Assembly (NCBI RefSeq): GCF_001368815.1 | Contig: NZ_CTEI01000001.1 | Span: 1,674,001-1,738,000 of the forward strand | Direction: 5' to 3' | Length of the DNA: 64,000 nt | DNA from: Paraliobacillus sp. PM-2 | Lineage (GTDB): Bacteria > Bacillota > Bacilli > Bacillales > Amphibacillaceae | Shown: positions 15,270 to 22,874 of the stretch, piece after piece | Position numbering within the stretch: the stretch's first letter is position 1 | How the letters are laid out: each line of letters starts with the position of its first letter | The notes under the pieces: model-generated | Told to the model about the DNA's origin: nothing | Databases searched by the model: none | Seen by the model: the letters and a program-made list of their open reading frames with translations, nothing else | Translations under genes and position numbers: made by a program

Positions 15270-16643
15270 TTACTTTATCGGAAACTGCACTTTCACCGTT
15301 GTTCCAACACCTAATTGGCTTTGTATCTTAATTTTCCCTTGGTGGGCTTCTACAAGTGCCTTAACAATGGATAAACCAATGCCAATTCCTCCTGTTTTAC
15401 GATCCCGTGATTTATCTCCTCGATAAAATCTTTCATATAAGAAGGGGAGGTCCTCTTTACTAATTCCTTTCCCTTCATCTTTAACGATAAAAGTCATTTC
15501 AGTATCTGTTGCTGCTATATCAATAAATACACTTTTTCCTTCTGGAGTGTATTGCAACGCATTGTTAACTAAATTGGTTAAAATTTGTATGACCTTATCA
15601 CGATCTCCTGAAAACCATCGTTGTTCTTCAGGATAGTTAATTTTTAAATCCACACCTTTTTTCATAAATAAAGAGCTAAATTGATTTTCTATAGAAGTTA
15701 AAAGTTTACCAAGTTCAATATTCGTCCGGTCCAGCCTGATCTGGGGATTTTCAGCTGCAATTAATTTCTCTAATTCATTCACTAACCGCACTAATCGCAT
15801 CAGTTCATCATGACATTGTTCCAATTTTTTAGCATCTGCTTCCCATATGCCATCTTGAAAAGCCTCAATATGACTTCTTAATGTTGCCAGCGGTGTCCTA
15901 AGCTCATGAGCAAAATTTGCCGTGAATTGTTTTCGAAGTGTTTCCTCTTTTGCCAACGATTCCGCTAATTGATTAAAAGACTCTCCTAAAGGTCTCATTT
16001 CCTCAGTCAATTCTTGAACAGGTACTCTACTTCGCCATTGCGATTTGCGCAACCCTGTAACTGCATGGATTATCTTTCTAAGGCCTGTTGTTAATCGATT
16101 AGAGAACAATAAACTAAATAATACCGATAAAATAATTGTTATCAACACTGCAAGGAGAATATTTCTTTTAATTTCATTTAAGAAAATAAAATCCTCTCCT
16201 GTTAATTCTTCTGGATAAAAAACAACCAATGTTCCGACTGTTCGTCCATTTTGTTTTAATGGATAAGAATCTGACTGATAATTATCTGATTCCTTTGAGG
16301 AAGAACCATGCATCCCATTCATCATACCCATCATCGAGAGAAAGGATGTTGTATCTAATAATAAATCACCGTCACGATCATAAAGCTGATAATATAAATC
16401 TTCTGACATAGCATGTCGATGCGTGATATCATCTATTTGCTCATTCATTAATTCTCCATTTCTATCATACTGCAAAAGGGCTATTTCTCTAATTTCTGCT
16501 ATTTGTTCTTCTCTATTTTTTTTAAGATAATCAGAAAATTGATTTTCAACACCAAAAAAAATAGTAAAGCTAGTAATGAAAACACCACACAAGGAAACGA
16601 TCAGAAGGTAAATAAATATCCTTGATTTAAAGGTTAGATTCAT
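15270..16643 (-). CDS. Sensor histidine kinase with Met/His-rich outer loop
   Basis: A 457-residue classic kinase: span 1 at about 9-30, an outer region at about 31-160, span 2 at about 161-181, HAMP, HisKA with FAHELRTPLATLRSH (His246), and an ATPase domain with NLVNNALQYTPEG, DEGKGI and GIGIGLSIVKALVE. The outer region contains FLSMMGMMNGMHG at 101-113, a cluster of Met and His suited to soft-metal contact such as Cu(I) or Ag(I). This is a guess from composition. The start lies inside the end of the regulator gene (17-base overlap) with GGGGAG upstream. It is part of a regulator-kinase pair with a divergent small secreted protein. Confidence 0.93.
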   Translation of the reverse strand: MNLTFKSRIFIYLLIVSLCGVFITSFTIFFGVENQFSDYLKKNREEQIAEIREIALLQYDRNGELMNEQIDDITHRHAMSEDLYYQLYDRDGDLLLDTTSFLSMMGMMNGMHGSSSKESDNYQSDSYPLKQNGRTVGTLVVFYPEELTGEDFIFLNEIKRNILLAVLITIILSVLFSLLFSNRLTTGLRKIIHAVTGLRKSQWRSRVPVQELTEEMRPLGESFNQLAESLAKEETLRKQFTANFAHELRTPLATLRSHIEAFQDGIWEADAKKLEQCHDELMRLVRLVNELEKLIAAENPQIRLDRTNIELGKLLTSIENQFSSLFMKKGVDLKINYPEEQRWFSGDRDKVIQILTNLVNNALQYTPEGKSVFIDIAATDTEMTFIVKDEGKGISKEDLPFLYERFYRGDKSRDRKTGGIGIGLSIVKALVEAHQGKIKIQSQLGVGTTVKVQFPIK

Positions 16644-17334
16644 CCTTTTCTCCCCCAAACTTATATCCCATTCCAAATACAGTCAGGATAAATTCTGGAT
16701 GACGCGTATCTGTCTCCATTTTTTTACGCAAATTTTTTATATGCGTATCTATGCTTCTCTCGTATCCTTCAAAATAGATGTCATCCTCTTGTATCTTTTC
16801 TAATAAATCTGCTCTACTATATACTCTACCTGGATAGCTTGCCATTGTAATTAAAATTTTATATTCATTTGGAGTCAAAGAAAGAATATTAGTATCGAGC
16901 TTTACTTCTTTTTTAACATGATCAATTACTAACTGTTGATTATTGAAGCTAAGTTGTTTCGCCTTCGTCATCTGCTGTGTTCTTCTTAATAAGGCTTTTA
17001 CTCTCACTACCACTTCTCTTGGACTAAATGGTTTTGTCACATAGTCGTCTGCACCAATGACAATTCCATTAATTAAATCGTCCTCAGATGACTTAGCAGT
17101 AAGCATGATAATTGGTATATCACTATCTTTTCTTACTAGCCGACAAACCTCTTCACCAGAAATATCAGGTAACATTAAATCTAATATAATAAGATCCGGA
17201 TGCTTTTCCTTCACTTGTTTTAGTGCTTCAATTCCATTAGAAGCAAAAAGTATTTCCCAGCCTTCTTTTTCAAAATAGGCTTCTAACACCTCAAGTATTA
17301 CTTTTTCATCATCAACTACAAGTATTTTAGCCAT
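16627..17334 (-). CDS. OmpR-family response regulator
   Basis: A 235-residue regulator: receiver with Asp8, Asp9, phospho-acceptor Asp52 (LIILDLMLPDISGEE) and Lys in VTKPFSPREVVVRVKALLRR, then a winged helix ending YERSIDTHIKNLRKKM and VFGMGYKFG. The start MAKILVVDDE is supported by GAGGTGAT upstream; longer frames have no such support and add a Cys-rich tail foreign to the family. It precedes and overlaps the sensor kinase. A direct repeat with an 11-bp period lies in the divergent promoter region 55 bases upstream and is a likely binding site, so autoregulation and control of the small secreted protein are expected. Confidence 0.94.
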   Translation of the reverse strand: MAKILVVDDEKVILEVLEAYFEKEGWEILFASNGIEALKQVKEKHPDLIILDLMLPDISGEEVCRLVRKDSDIPIIMLTAKSSEDDLINGIVIGADDYVTKPFSPREVVVRVKALLRRTQQMTKAKQLSFNNQQLVIDHVKKEVKLDTNILSLTPNEYKILITMASYPGRVYSRADLLEKIQEDDIYFEGYERSIDTHIKNLRKKMETDTRHPEFILTVFGMGYKFGGEKDESNL

Positions 17335-17388
17335 ACAATCACCTCTTATATGCATATTATCATCTTCTTTAGAAAAAAAGATAATCTC

Positions 17389-17407
17389 CACAACTTCCAC
17401 ACAACTT
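17389..17407. promoter_or_regulatory. Direct repeat, likely response-regulator box
   Basis: CACAACTT occurs twice, at 17389-17396 and 17400-17407, exactly 11 bp apart. OmpR-family dimers bind tandem half-sites with a 10-11 bp period. It lies between the divergent regulator gene and the small secreted protein gene, placing both under likely control of this system. Confidence 0.55.
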
Positions 17408-17471
17408 AAACATATAAACGACATATGTAATGGATAAAATGAAAATAACAAAGAAAGGAGATGGTGCACAA

Positions 17472-17675
17472 ATGAAAAAAATTCTAGTTAGTTTGTTAGG
17501 TGCTACAATTATTATAGGAGGAGCAGCAACCTATACATTTGCACATTCAAATGAAAGTTTTAATGTGAATGATCATCATCGTTTTAATTATGAAGAAATG
17601 AAACCTTATATTCAAGAGATGCATCCTAATTGGTCAAGCCAAGAACAAAGGGAAATGTTTGAGTTCTGTCATTAA
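17472..17675 (+). CDS. Small secreted His-rich peptide
   Basis: A 67-residue protein with a clear signal peptide: MKKILVSLLGATIIIGGAATYTFA, likely cut after TFA-H. The mature part of about 43 residues is rich in His, Met and aromatic residues (DHHRFNYEEMKPYIQEMHP) and ends EFCH. GGAG lies 11 bases before the ATG; an ATG nearer the site opens only a four-codon frame. No known domain is recognised, although short DUF2680/YckD-like secreted proteins have similar layouts. Divergence from a two-component system with a Met/His-rich sensor and a shared direct repeat suggests an envelope metal or stress role. This is inference. Confidence 0.72.
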   Translation: MKKILVSLLGATIIIGGAATYTFAHSNESFNVNDHHRFNYEEMKPYIQEMHPNWSSQEQREMFEFCH

Positions 17676-17785
17676 TTAATGAACGATTACTAAATTTGCT
17701 GAGTGGATCTGAGCTTTGCTCCATTCATCAAATGGTACAATAGGTTTTTAGACGGACATGTAAATTAAAACAAATAGCATAAAAG

Positions 17786-17815
17786 AAGGAGTCTTCAATT
17801 TAACGAAGACTCCTT
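17786..17815. terminator. Bidirectional terminator between convergent genes
   Basis: An 11-bp perfect stem, AAGGAGTCTTC / GAAGACTCCTT, with an 8-base loop. It is flanked by A-rich and T-rich sides. It lies between the small secreted gene (+) and the GNAT gene (-). Confidence 0.8.
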
Positions 17816-17867
17816 TTCTACCTTAATAGAAGAAAGAATTGATATTGTTTTCATCTCAAAACAACGC

Positions 17868-18341
17868 TTAAATTTGTTGAATGCTACACTTTTGGTATTT
17901 ATAAGAAAAACTATCCTTGGCATATTGCACTTCTCCTACTTTACTAAAACCTCTTTTTTCATAAAAAGCATGATTATCCTTTCTAAAATCGGATGCCTGT
18001 AATTCAAGTATTTCTAAATCGTTAAATGTTTCCTCTATATAGTTGAGAACCATCGTACCAATCCCCATTCTCTGATAGGCCGGATCTACAAACAATCTAA
18101 TTAACTCATACTTTCCTGAATCCAATCGCGATAAATAAAACCCACCAATTATTGTATTCTCATCTGTTATTTTATAATACAGGTGACTTTTTATAATCTC
18201 CACTTGTCGATCCACTGAATCATAACCTGGTGGACCTTCCCCACAAATAGCCACATCTATTTGAAAGGCTTTAACTTGAACTGCTACTAAATACTCGGCT
18301 TCATCTACTGTTGCTTTGGATATGCTAAAAATATCATGCAC
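17868..18341 (-). CDS. GNAT-family N-acetyltransferase
   Basis: A 157-residue single-domain acetyltransferase of normal length. The acetyl-CoA motif is YELIRLFVDPAYQRMGIGTMVLNYIEE at about 98-124, with the Q/RxxGxG/A signature as QRMGIG. The C-terminal motif HAFYEKRGFSKVGEVQYA is also typical. The short segment AICGEGPPGYDSVDRQ, before it, is found in a YjcF-like subgroup of unknown substrate. An AAGGGAG site sits close upstream of the ATG. It is a single gene between two terminators. The substrate cannot be predicted. Confidence 0.88.
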   Translation of the reverse strand: MHDIFSISKATVDEAEYLVAVQVKAFQIDVAICGEGPPGYDSVDRQVEIIKSHLYYKITDENTIIGGFYLSRLDSGKYELIRLFVDPAYQRMGIGTMVLNYIEETFNDLEILELQASDFRKDNHAFYEKRGFSKVGEVQYAKDSFSYKYQKCSIQQI

Positions 18342-18442
18342 TCCCTTCTGTTTTGTTACCTTAAATACTTTTGTATTTTACTATAACACACTTACCAATT
18401 GTTTCTTCCAAGACCAGTTACTCAAATTTTTCAGTAGTAAAA

Positions 18443-18475
18443 AAAAGTGTTACTCTAAGTTTGAGTAACACTTTT
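18443..18475 (-). terminator. Rho-independent terminator of the DUF421/DUF4363 operon
   Basis: A 13-bp perfect stem AAAAGTGTTACTC / GAGTAACACTTTT with a 7-base loop. It is followed on the minus strand by a T-run and lies 24 bases after the DUF4363 stop. Confidence 0.88.
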
Positions 18476-18498
18476 CCACCTCTCATTTCAATCGCTAA

Positions 18499-18873
18499 TT
18501 ATTTTGCTAATTTATCCCACATTTCATAAAAGTAATACACTTCTTCTATGATTGCTTTATCATCATTAATTTTTATTCCACCTCTAATGCGAGAAAGTAT
18601 GCCATTAATCTCAATAATATATTCTTTCTCTACACTATATTGGATTCGTCTGACTATTTTTTTCCATGCATTTTCCGAATAAGTTATATTTTCTTCTGCC
18701 TTATCCCAGTTTTTTTCTAAAACGTTTTGTTCTAGTTGAGTAATGGATTCAAATAGTCTATCGTCATCTCCAAATGGCCCTTTTAAAAAATAACCGCTGT
18801 TCATAACGACTATAAAAGAAACTAGTGTAAAAATGGGGATAAAATATAACAAAATTTTTTTCACTTTATTCAC
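18499..18873 (-). CDS. DUF4363 membrane-anchored protein (YdfR-like)
   Basis: A 124-residue protein with one N-terminal membrane span (about 6-24, KILLYFIPIFTLVSFIVVM). The rest is an outward-facing helical region containing LEQNVLEKNWDKAEENI and EEVYYFYEMWDKL. The pattern fits DUF4363. Genes of this family lie next to DUF421 genes, as with ydfS-ydfR of B. subtilis, and do so here with an 8-base gap, so the two products probably form a membrane complex. The function is unknown. The terminator follows directly, so this is the last gene of a two-gene operon. Confidence 0.85.
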   Translation of the reverse strand: MNKVKKILLYFIPIFTLVSFIVVMNSGYFLKGPFGDDDRLFESITQLEQNVLEKNWDKAEENITYSENAWKKIVRRIQYSVEKEYIIEINGILSRIRGGIKINDDKAIIEEVYYFYEMWDKLAK

Positions 18874-18881
18874 CTCGTATA

Positions 18882-19613
18882 TTAATAAGGTCCTTTGTAA
18901 TCACCCATATCTTCTTCTTTACCTATGTGGTCCTCGTATTTATCAATATATAATTGTTCATTTGGTAAAATTAGAGCATATGCTACCTCTTTAACATCTC
19001 TTATTCCACGTGCTTGCAATTGTCCGTTTAACCAACCCATATCTTTTTTCCTTTGTGTTAAATTTTGTTCGATAACAATACCATCTTGAATAACCTCTGT
19101 TGATAAACCGCTCGGCGTGCTTGGTATGTGTAAATCCTTTGGAGTTACTGGAAGATTGTCTGCTTTTTGTAGCACAGAAAGACCACCATTTATTTCTATA
19201 ATCGCGTATTCAACCTGTGTAATATCAAAAACTCCTTTATCACGCAATAGCATCATCAATTCGCCCAATTTGATTCGCATCTTCTTTAAATTTTTTTCTA
19301 AAATTCTTCCGTTTTCTATAACAACAGTGGGTTCGCCATCTAAAACTTTCCCTAAGTAACGATTTTTAACCGTAACATATTGCAAAACGCCGGTTAAAAT
19401 CGCGTATCCTGCTAAACCGACCCAATGTGCCCAAACTTTAGAGGAAAGTTCTGTAGCAAGGGTTGCTGCAATCGAACCTATTGTAATGCCATTAATATAA
19501 TCAAAAAAGGTTAATTGTCCCACTTCTTGCTTTCCAAGAATTCTTGTGAAAATTAAGAGAGAGAAAAATGATATAACTACTCTCACAATGACAATAAGCG
19601 CTTCATCTAACAT
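18882..19613 (-). CDS. DUF421 membrane protein (YetF/YdfS-like)
   Basis: A 243-residue protein with three N-terminal membrane spans (about 4-22, 33-52 and 57-77) and a soluble C-terminal part. Family marks are RILGKQEVGQLTFFDYINGITIGS with the downstream KVLDGEPTVVIENGRI and EYAIIEINGGLSVL. The C-terminal extension with GWLNGQLQARGI and EVAYALILPNEQLYID is typical of YetF/YdfS proteins. The start has GGAGG seven bases upstream. Some relatives are spore membrane proteins, where 5A/5B-type SpoVA helpers have been discussed. The role here is not shown, and no sporulation promoter was obvious. Confidence 0.88.
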   Translation of the reverse strand: MLDEALIVIVRVVISFFSLLIFTRILGKQEVGQLTFFDYINGITIGSIAATLATELSSKVWAHWVGLAGYAILTGVLQYVTVKNRYLGKVLDGEPTVVIENGRILEKNLKKMRIKLGELMMLLRDKGVFDITQVEYAIIEINGGLSVLQKADNLPVTPKDLHIPSTPSGLSTEVIQDGIVIEQNLTQRKKDMGWLNGQLQARGIRDVKEVAYALILPNEQLYIDKYEDHIGKEEDMGDYKGPY

Positions 19614-19953
19614 TTTATTCCTCCTGCTATAATTTCCTAATTGCAATAACAATAGAACTCACTAAAAATCTACTCATTTTACAGTTAAAACCTGATCAAG
19701 TTATTGTGATTTTTAAAAGTATATTTACAAGAACATACATTGTAGTTAAAACTGTTATTTTAATATACTAATAAAATTTGCAAGATTAGCATTTTTATAC
19801 AGACATTTTATATAATTGAAATAAAATTATTGTTAAAGACACGGCGTTTGTCTCGATGTAGCTCGATTTACTTTTGTTAGGTCAGTGTAATTAGGTACAA
19901 TATCTAAGCCAATTGCATAAGATAATTCGAAAAACTAGAAGGGATTGAAATAA
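19614..19953. other. AT-rich divergent intergenic region
   Basis: This 340-base gap separates the DUF421 operon (-) from the cupin gene (+). It is strongly AT-rich and holds no reading frame or stable hairpin. The only signal I can support is the sigma-K-like promoter at its right end. Confidence 0.6.
19897..19924 (+). promoter_or_regulatory. Sigma-K-like promoter of the cupin gene
   Basis: The -10 element CATAAGATA fits the mother-cell consensus CATANNNTA exactly, and the -35 AC (TACA) lies 17 bases upstream. No sigma-A pair fits as well nearby. This predicts late sporulation expression. Confidence 0.5.
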
Positions 19954-20769
19954 ATGTACTATGTTCCTTATATCTACCCATATCAACCCTATTATGCGAA
20001 CATGCCAGTATATAATGACGGAAGACAGTTTGTGTATTCAACTTATCCAAATAGCCTAGCACATCCTAACAGACACGACTTTGTTCGCTCTTCAAATATT
20101 AATGGAGAGATTCCGCTAAAAGATTATGGACCAAATCCATTTGTTGTTGATATTAATAAAGCAACAAATCAAAATAATACGTACCGTACTGCACTATGGA
20201 CGGGACCACACTTACAAGTTACTTTAATGAGTATCGATGTTGGCGATGATATCGGATTGGAAATACACCCTGATGTTGATCAATTCTTACGTATTGAACA
20301 AGGTCAGGGAATTGTACAAATGGGAAAAAGCAAAGATAATTTAAATTTTGAAAGAAATGCATATGATGATTTTGCTATAATGATACCGGCTGGAACATGG
20401 CATAATGTTACCAACACAGGTAATACACCACTAAAACTTTACTCGATTTATGCCCCGCCTAACCATCCATTTGGTACGGTCCATGTTACCAAAGCAGATG
20501 CTGAGGAAGAAGGTCACGCTCATGACAATGAGAGCACAGTTATTTTTGGTAAGGCTCCAGATGGATGGATCAAGCATACTGAATTTTTGGTAAATGAAGG
20601 GTTAGAAGATGTTGAAAGAGGTATTAATGCTACGCACATTCTTCAAGAATTTATTCTAATGGGAGTTCTTGTAGGAAAAGGCTATTCACCTGAAAGGGCC
20701 TATGAAACAGTAGAGGAATGGGAGCGTACAGGGGAATCCAAGCTTCTTCAACAAAGTAAAAAAATGTAG
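19954..20769 (+). CDS. Cupin protein with Tyr/Pro-rich N-terminus, possible spore protein
   Basis: A 271-residue protein. Residues 1-40 are Tyr/Pro/Asn-rich (MYYVPYIYPYQPYYANMPVY), a composition seen in spore coat proteins. The cupin barrel lies at about 70-175: GLEIHPDVDQFLRIEQGQGIV supplies the first His/Glu-type metal site in altered form, and IPAGTWHNVTNTG supplies the second. The C-terminal third (about 215-265) is helical, ending YSPERAYETVEEWERTG. An AAGGGA site precedes the ATG. With a sigma-K-like promoter upstream and a terminator downstream, the gene looks like a single-gene unit expressed in sporulation. An enzymatic role such as a sugar isomerase cannot be excluded. Confidence 0.8.
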   Translation: MYYVPYIYPYQPYYANMPVYNDGRQFVYSTYPNSLAHPNRHDFVRSSNINGEIPLKDYGPNPFVVDINKATNQNNTYRTALWTGPHLQVTLMSIDVGDDIGLEIHPDVDQFLRIEQGQGIVQMGKSKDNLNFERNAYDDFAIMIPAGTWHNVTNTGNTPLKLYSIYAPPNHPFGTVHVTKADAEEEGHAHDNESTVIFGKAPDGWIKHTEFLVNEGLEDVERGINATHILQEFILMGVLVGKGYSPERAYETVEEWERTGESKLLQQSKKM

Positions 20770-20824
20770 AAATAGAACGGAAAGCATAAGATAAAATCAA
20801 AAGAATTGTAATTGTTAACCTTTT

Positions 20825-20855
20825 AGACTTAGAGGTATTTCTAAGTCTCTTTTTA
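20825..20855 (+). terminator. Rho-independent terminator of the cupin gene
   Basis: A 9-bp stem AGACTTAGA / TCTAAGTCT followed by CTTTTTAATTTT, starting 56 bases after the stop. Confidence 0.85.
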
Positions 20856-20904
20856 ATTTTGAAAAGATATGAGAATTATATCTATATTGAGCTACTAAAA
20901 TCTA

Positions 20905-21215
20905 TTATTCTATTTGTTTCTTCATAAAATAATTTGTTAACAAGACACTTTGTCTATTCACTACCTGTTTTTTGATTACTTTATAGCCTTTTTTATCTAT
21001 ATCTCCAAAACCGACTATTATGTCATTGTCCACAGCAACAAACGTTATATGTTTCATAAAAGAATTATTCCATTCGTTTAAATCAACCGAACCTGTTGCC
21101 CAAACATTTAACTGCTCCTGGTTATAGTCCTTTGCATTTATGTGCGAACTGTATCGTAAAATAACTTAGCTAAACATTTGCAATCCTCGTGTTTGTATTT
21201 TCTAATAATTATCAA
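20905..21215 (-). pseudogene. Decayed GNAT acetyltransferase (frameshift plus internal deletion)
   Basis: Reading the minus strand from a TTG with AGGAG upstream gives IIIRKYKHEDC...LFYDTVRT, which then hits TAA at 21138-21140. A one-base shift restores INAKDYNQEQLNVWAT and IIVGFGDID. Near 20985 the frame then jumps to GYKVIKKQVVNRQ and LLTNYFMKKQIE. Intact relatives I recall have about 50 residues between those two parts, holding the acetyl-CoA loop; they are missing here. So one base and the catalytic core are gone. The remainder runs in frame to a normal end. It lies between the cupin terminator and the MFS gene. It is most likely a dead gene; the missing acetyl-CoA motif rules out a normal enzyme. 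Confidence 0.82.
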
Positions 21216-21290
21216 AAGCTACTCCTATAAAAACAAATAATAGTATTCTATTTCACGTAAAAAACCCCTAGAACTAAAGCCGATATCATT

Positions 21291-22580
21291 TTAATCCATG
21301 CTTTTTTCAGACTCGACACTTTCTGATAGTTTCAAGCCAATGTATGCTGCGTCAATATTTTTTATTACTGGTAAGTCTCGAAGATCTTTGTTAAAGAAAA
21401 ACCAGTAAATCGGTACTACTGCAATTCCAATTGCGATGAAGCCAAACACTATTTGACTTCCAATCCATTCGGTAAGTGTACCACCAATCAACGATCCAAT
21501 AGGCATAGCGATTGTATTGATGCTCATTAATACAGAAAATACGCGACCTAACAAATTTTCTGGAATAGTTGTTTGAAGTAAAGCCGCAAAAAGTACATTT
21601 GTCATCCCAATTGGAATCCAAGCCATACCGAATAAAGCAATACTCACAGCAGTCCAAGGTGCAATCGATGAGAGTACCCATAAGACTGAACCGATACTAA
21701 AAGAAACGATAGAGAATATACCTAACGGATATCTTTCAGCCCAGGAAGCAGTTAGTGCACCTAATAAAGACCCAGCTGATAATGCCGCTAAATAATATCC
21801 GTAAATAGTAGAACCCCCTAATGTATCTGCCAGAACTGGTAAGACTGCAATAGTCATACCAATTGCAAAATTTGCTACTACACTCCCAAGAATGATTTTC
21901 TCAAGTAAACTACCACGTATGGAAGATACACCCTCTTTTATCTCATCTGTATAAGTACGCATTACCTTTTTAAAAGATTTCTTTGATTTTTTGTTTAGCT
22001 TTTTCTCTTTTTGCGGAACGTTTAACGATAGAAATAGTAATGCCGCGATAAGAAATGTAATGGAGTCGATAATGTATAAAGAAACAGCACCTACTGCTGC
22101 CACAAGTATTCCAGCGATAGCGTTAAATGTTAAATCGACACCTTGGTAAGCAAAAGAAAAAGCAGCGTTTCCTTTAACAAGTTCTTCTTTTGATAATATT
22201 TTTGGAAGGCCTGCTGATTGTGCAGGATATGCAATCTGATTGACAAGCGTTGCGAGTGGCATAACTGTAAGGACAACCGATACATTTAGTAACTCTAAAT
22301 AATAACAAATAGGGATAATAATAATGAGGAAAAATTCAATAAGCTGCGAAATGACTAATGTCCATTTCAATTGCCATCGGTCGACAAGAGGACCAGCAAG
22401 AAATTGGAGCGATTGGGGTAATAATGTTAAGAAACCAGCTAGCCCTGTATAAAAAGCGGAACCTCCTAATTCATATACAAGCCACATTGCTGCTACAGCA
22501 TAAAGGCTATCTCCAGCATTGGAAACCAATCTCCCTAAAAATAAGAATAAAAAATTTCTATTTTTAAATACACTAATCAT
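21291..22580 (-). CDS. MFS efflux transporter
   Basis: A 429-residue major facilitator protein with about twelve hydrophobic spans. The loop after span 2 has GPLVDRWQLKW, matching the MFS motif A type G-x-x-x-D-R. The profile resembles the MefA/macrolide and enterobactin-exporter group (no charged spans), with a long basic loop KKEKKLNKKSKKSFKKVMR-like in the middle. AAGGAG lies 9 bases before the ATG; a TTG one codon earlier is also possible. No regulator or partner is adjacent, as the nearest upstream genes face other ways. The substrate is not predictable. Confidence 0.9.
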   Translation of the reverse strand: MISVFKNRNFLFLFLGRLVSNAGDSLYAVAAMWLVYELGGSAFYTGLAGFLTLLPQSLQFLAGPLVDRWQLKWTLVISQLIEFFLIIIIPICYYLELLNVSVVLTVMPLATLVNQIAYPAQSAGLPKILSKEELVKGNAAFSFAYQGVDLTFNAIAGILVAAVGAVSLYIIDSITFLIAALLFLSLNVPQKEKKLNKKSKKSFKKVMRTYTDEIKEGVSSIRGSLLEKIILGSVVANFAIGMTIAVLPVLADTLGGSTIYGYYLAALSAGSLLGALTASWAERYPLGIFSIVSFSIGSVLWVLSSIAPWTAVSIALFGMAWIPIGMTNVLFAALLQTTIPENLLGRVFSVLMSINTIAMPIGSLIGGTLTEWIGSQIVFGFIAIGIAVVPIYWFFFNKDLRDLPVIKNIDAAYIGLKLSESVESEKSMD

Positions 22581-22789
22581 CAATTTGCACTCCTTATTAT
22601 TTACCGTGATAACTAAAGTATAGATTTTACTCCTCTCTTATTAAACCATCCAGCACAGTAAATTAACTCCGCCTCCAGACGTAATTACATGCGACATTCA
22701 TTTTTAAAAAAATATTATCATCATTAATTTTAAGCGATAGTATTTACTTTTTCTAAACTAATTTTTGTGTGAAGATAAGACCATGAGGT

Positions 22790-22819
22790 AAAAATCCCCC
22801 GAACGATTCGTCCGAGGGA
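22790..22819 (-). terminator. Rho-independent terminator of rlmCD
   Basis: On the minus strand, TCCCTCGGACG and CGTTCGGGGGA form an 11-bp stem with two G-U pairs and an AAT loop, followed by TTTTTA. It lies 55 bases after the methyltransferase stop. Confidence 0.82.
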
Positions 22820-22874
22820 ACATAGTACACACTTGAATTTTTAGTTAAAAACCATTGCACCTATTGATATCAAG

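Noticed and set aside
17461-17475. ATG next to GGAG before the small secreted gene
   Set aside because: It opens only a four-codon frame; the in-frame ATG at 17472 gives a clear signal peptide.
21391-21681. Minus-strand 96-residue frame inside the MFS gene
   Set aside because: A shifted reading of the transporter; its Trp/Tyr/Cys-rich composition is unlike a real protein.
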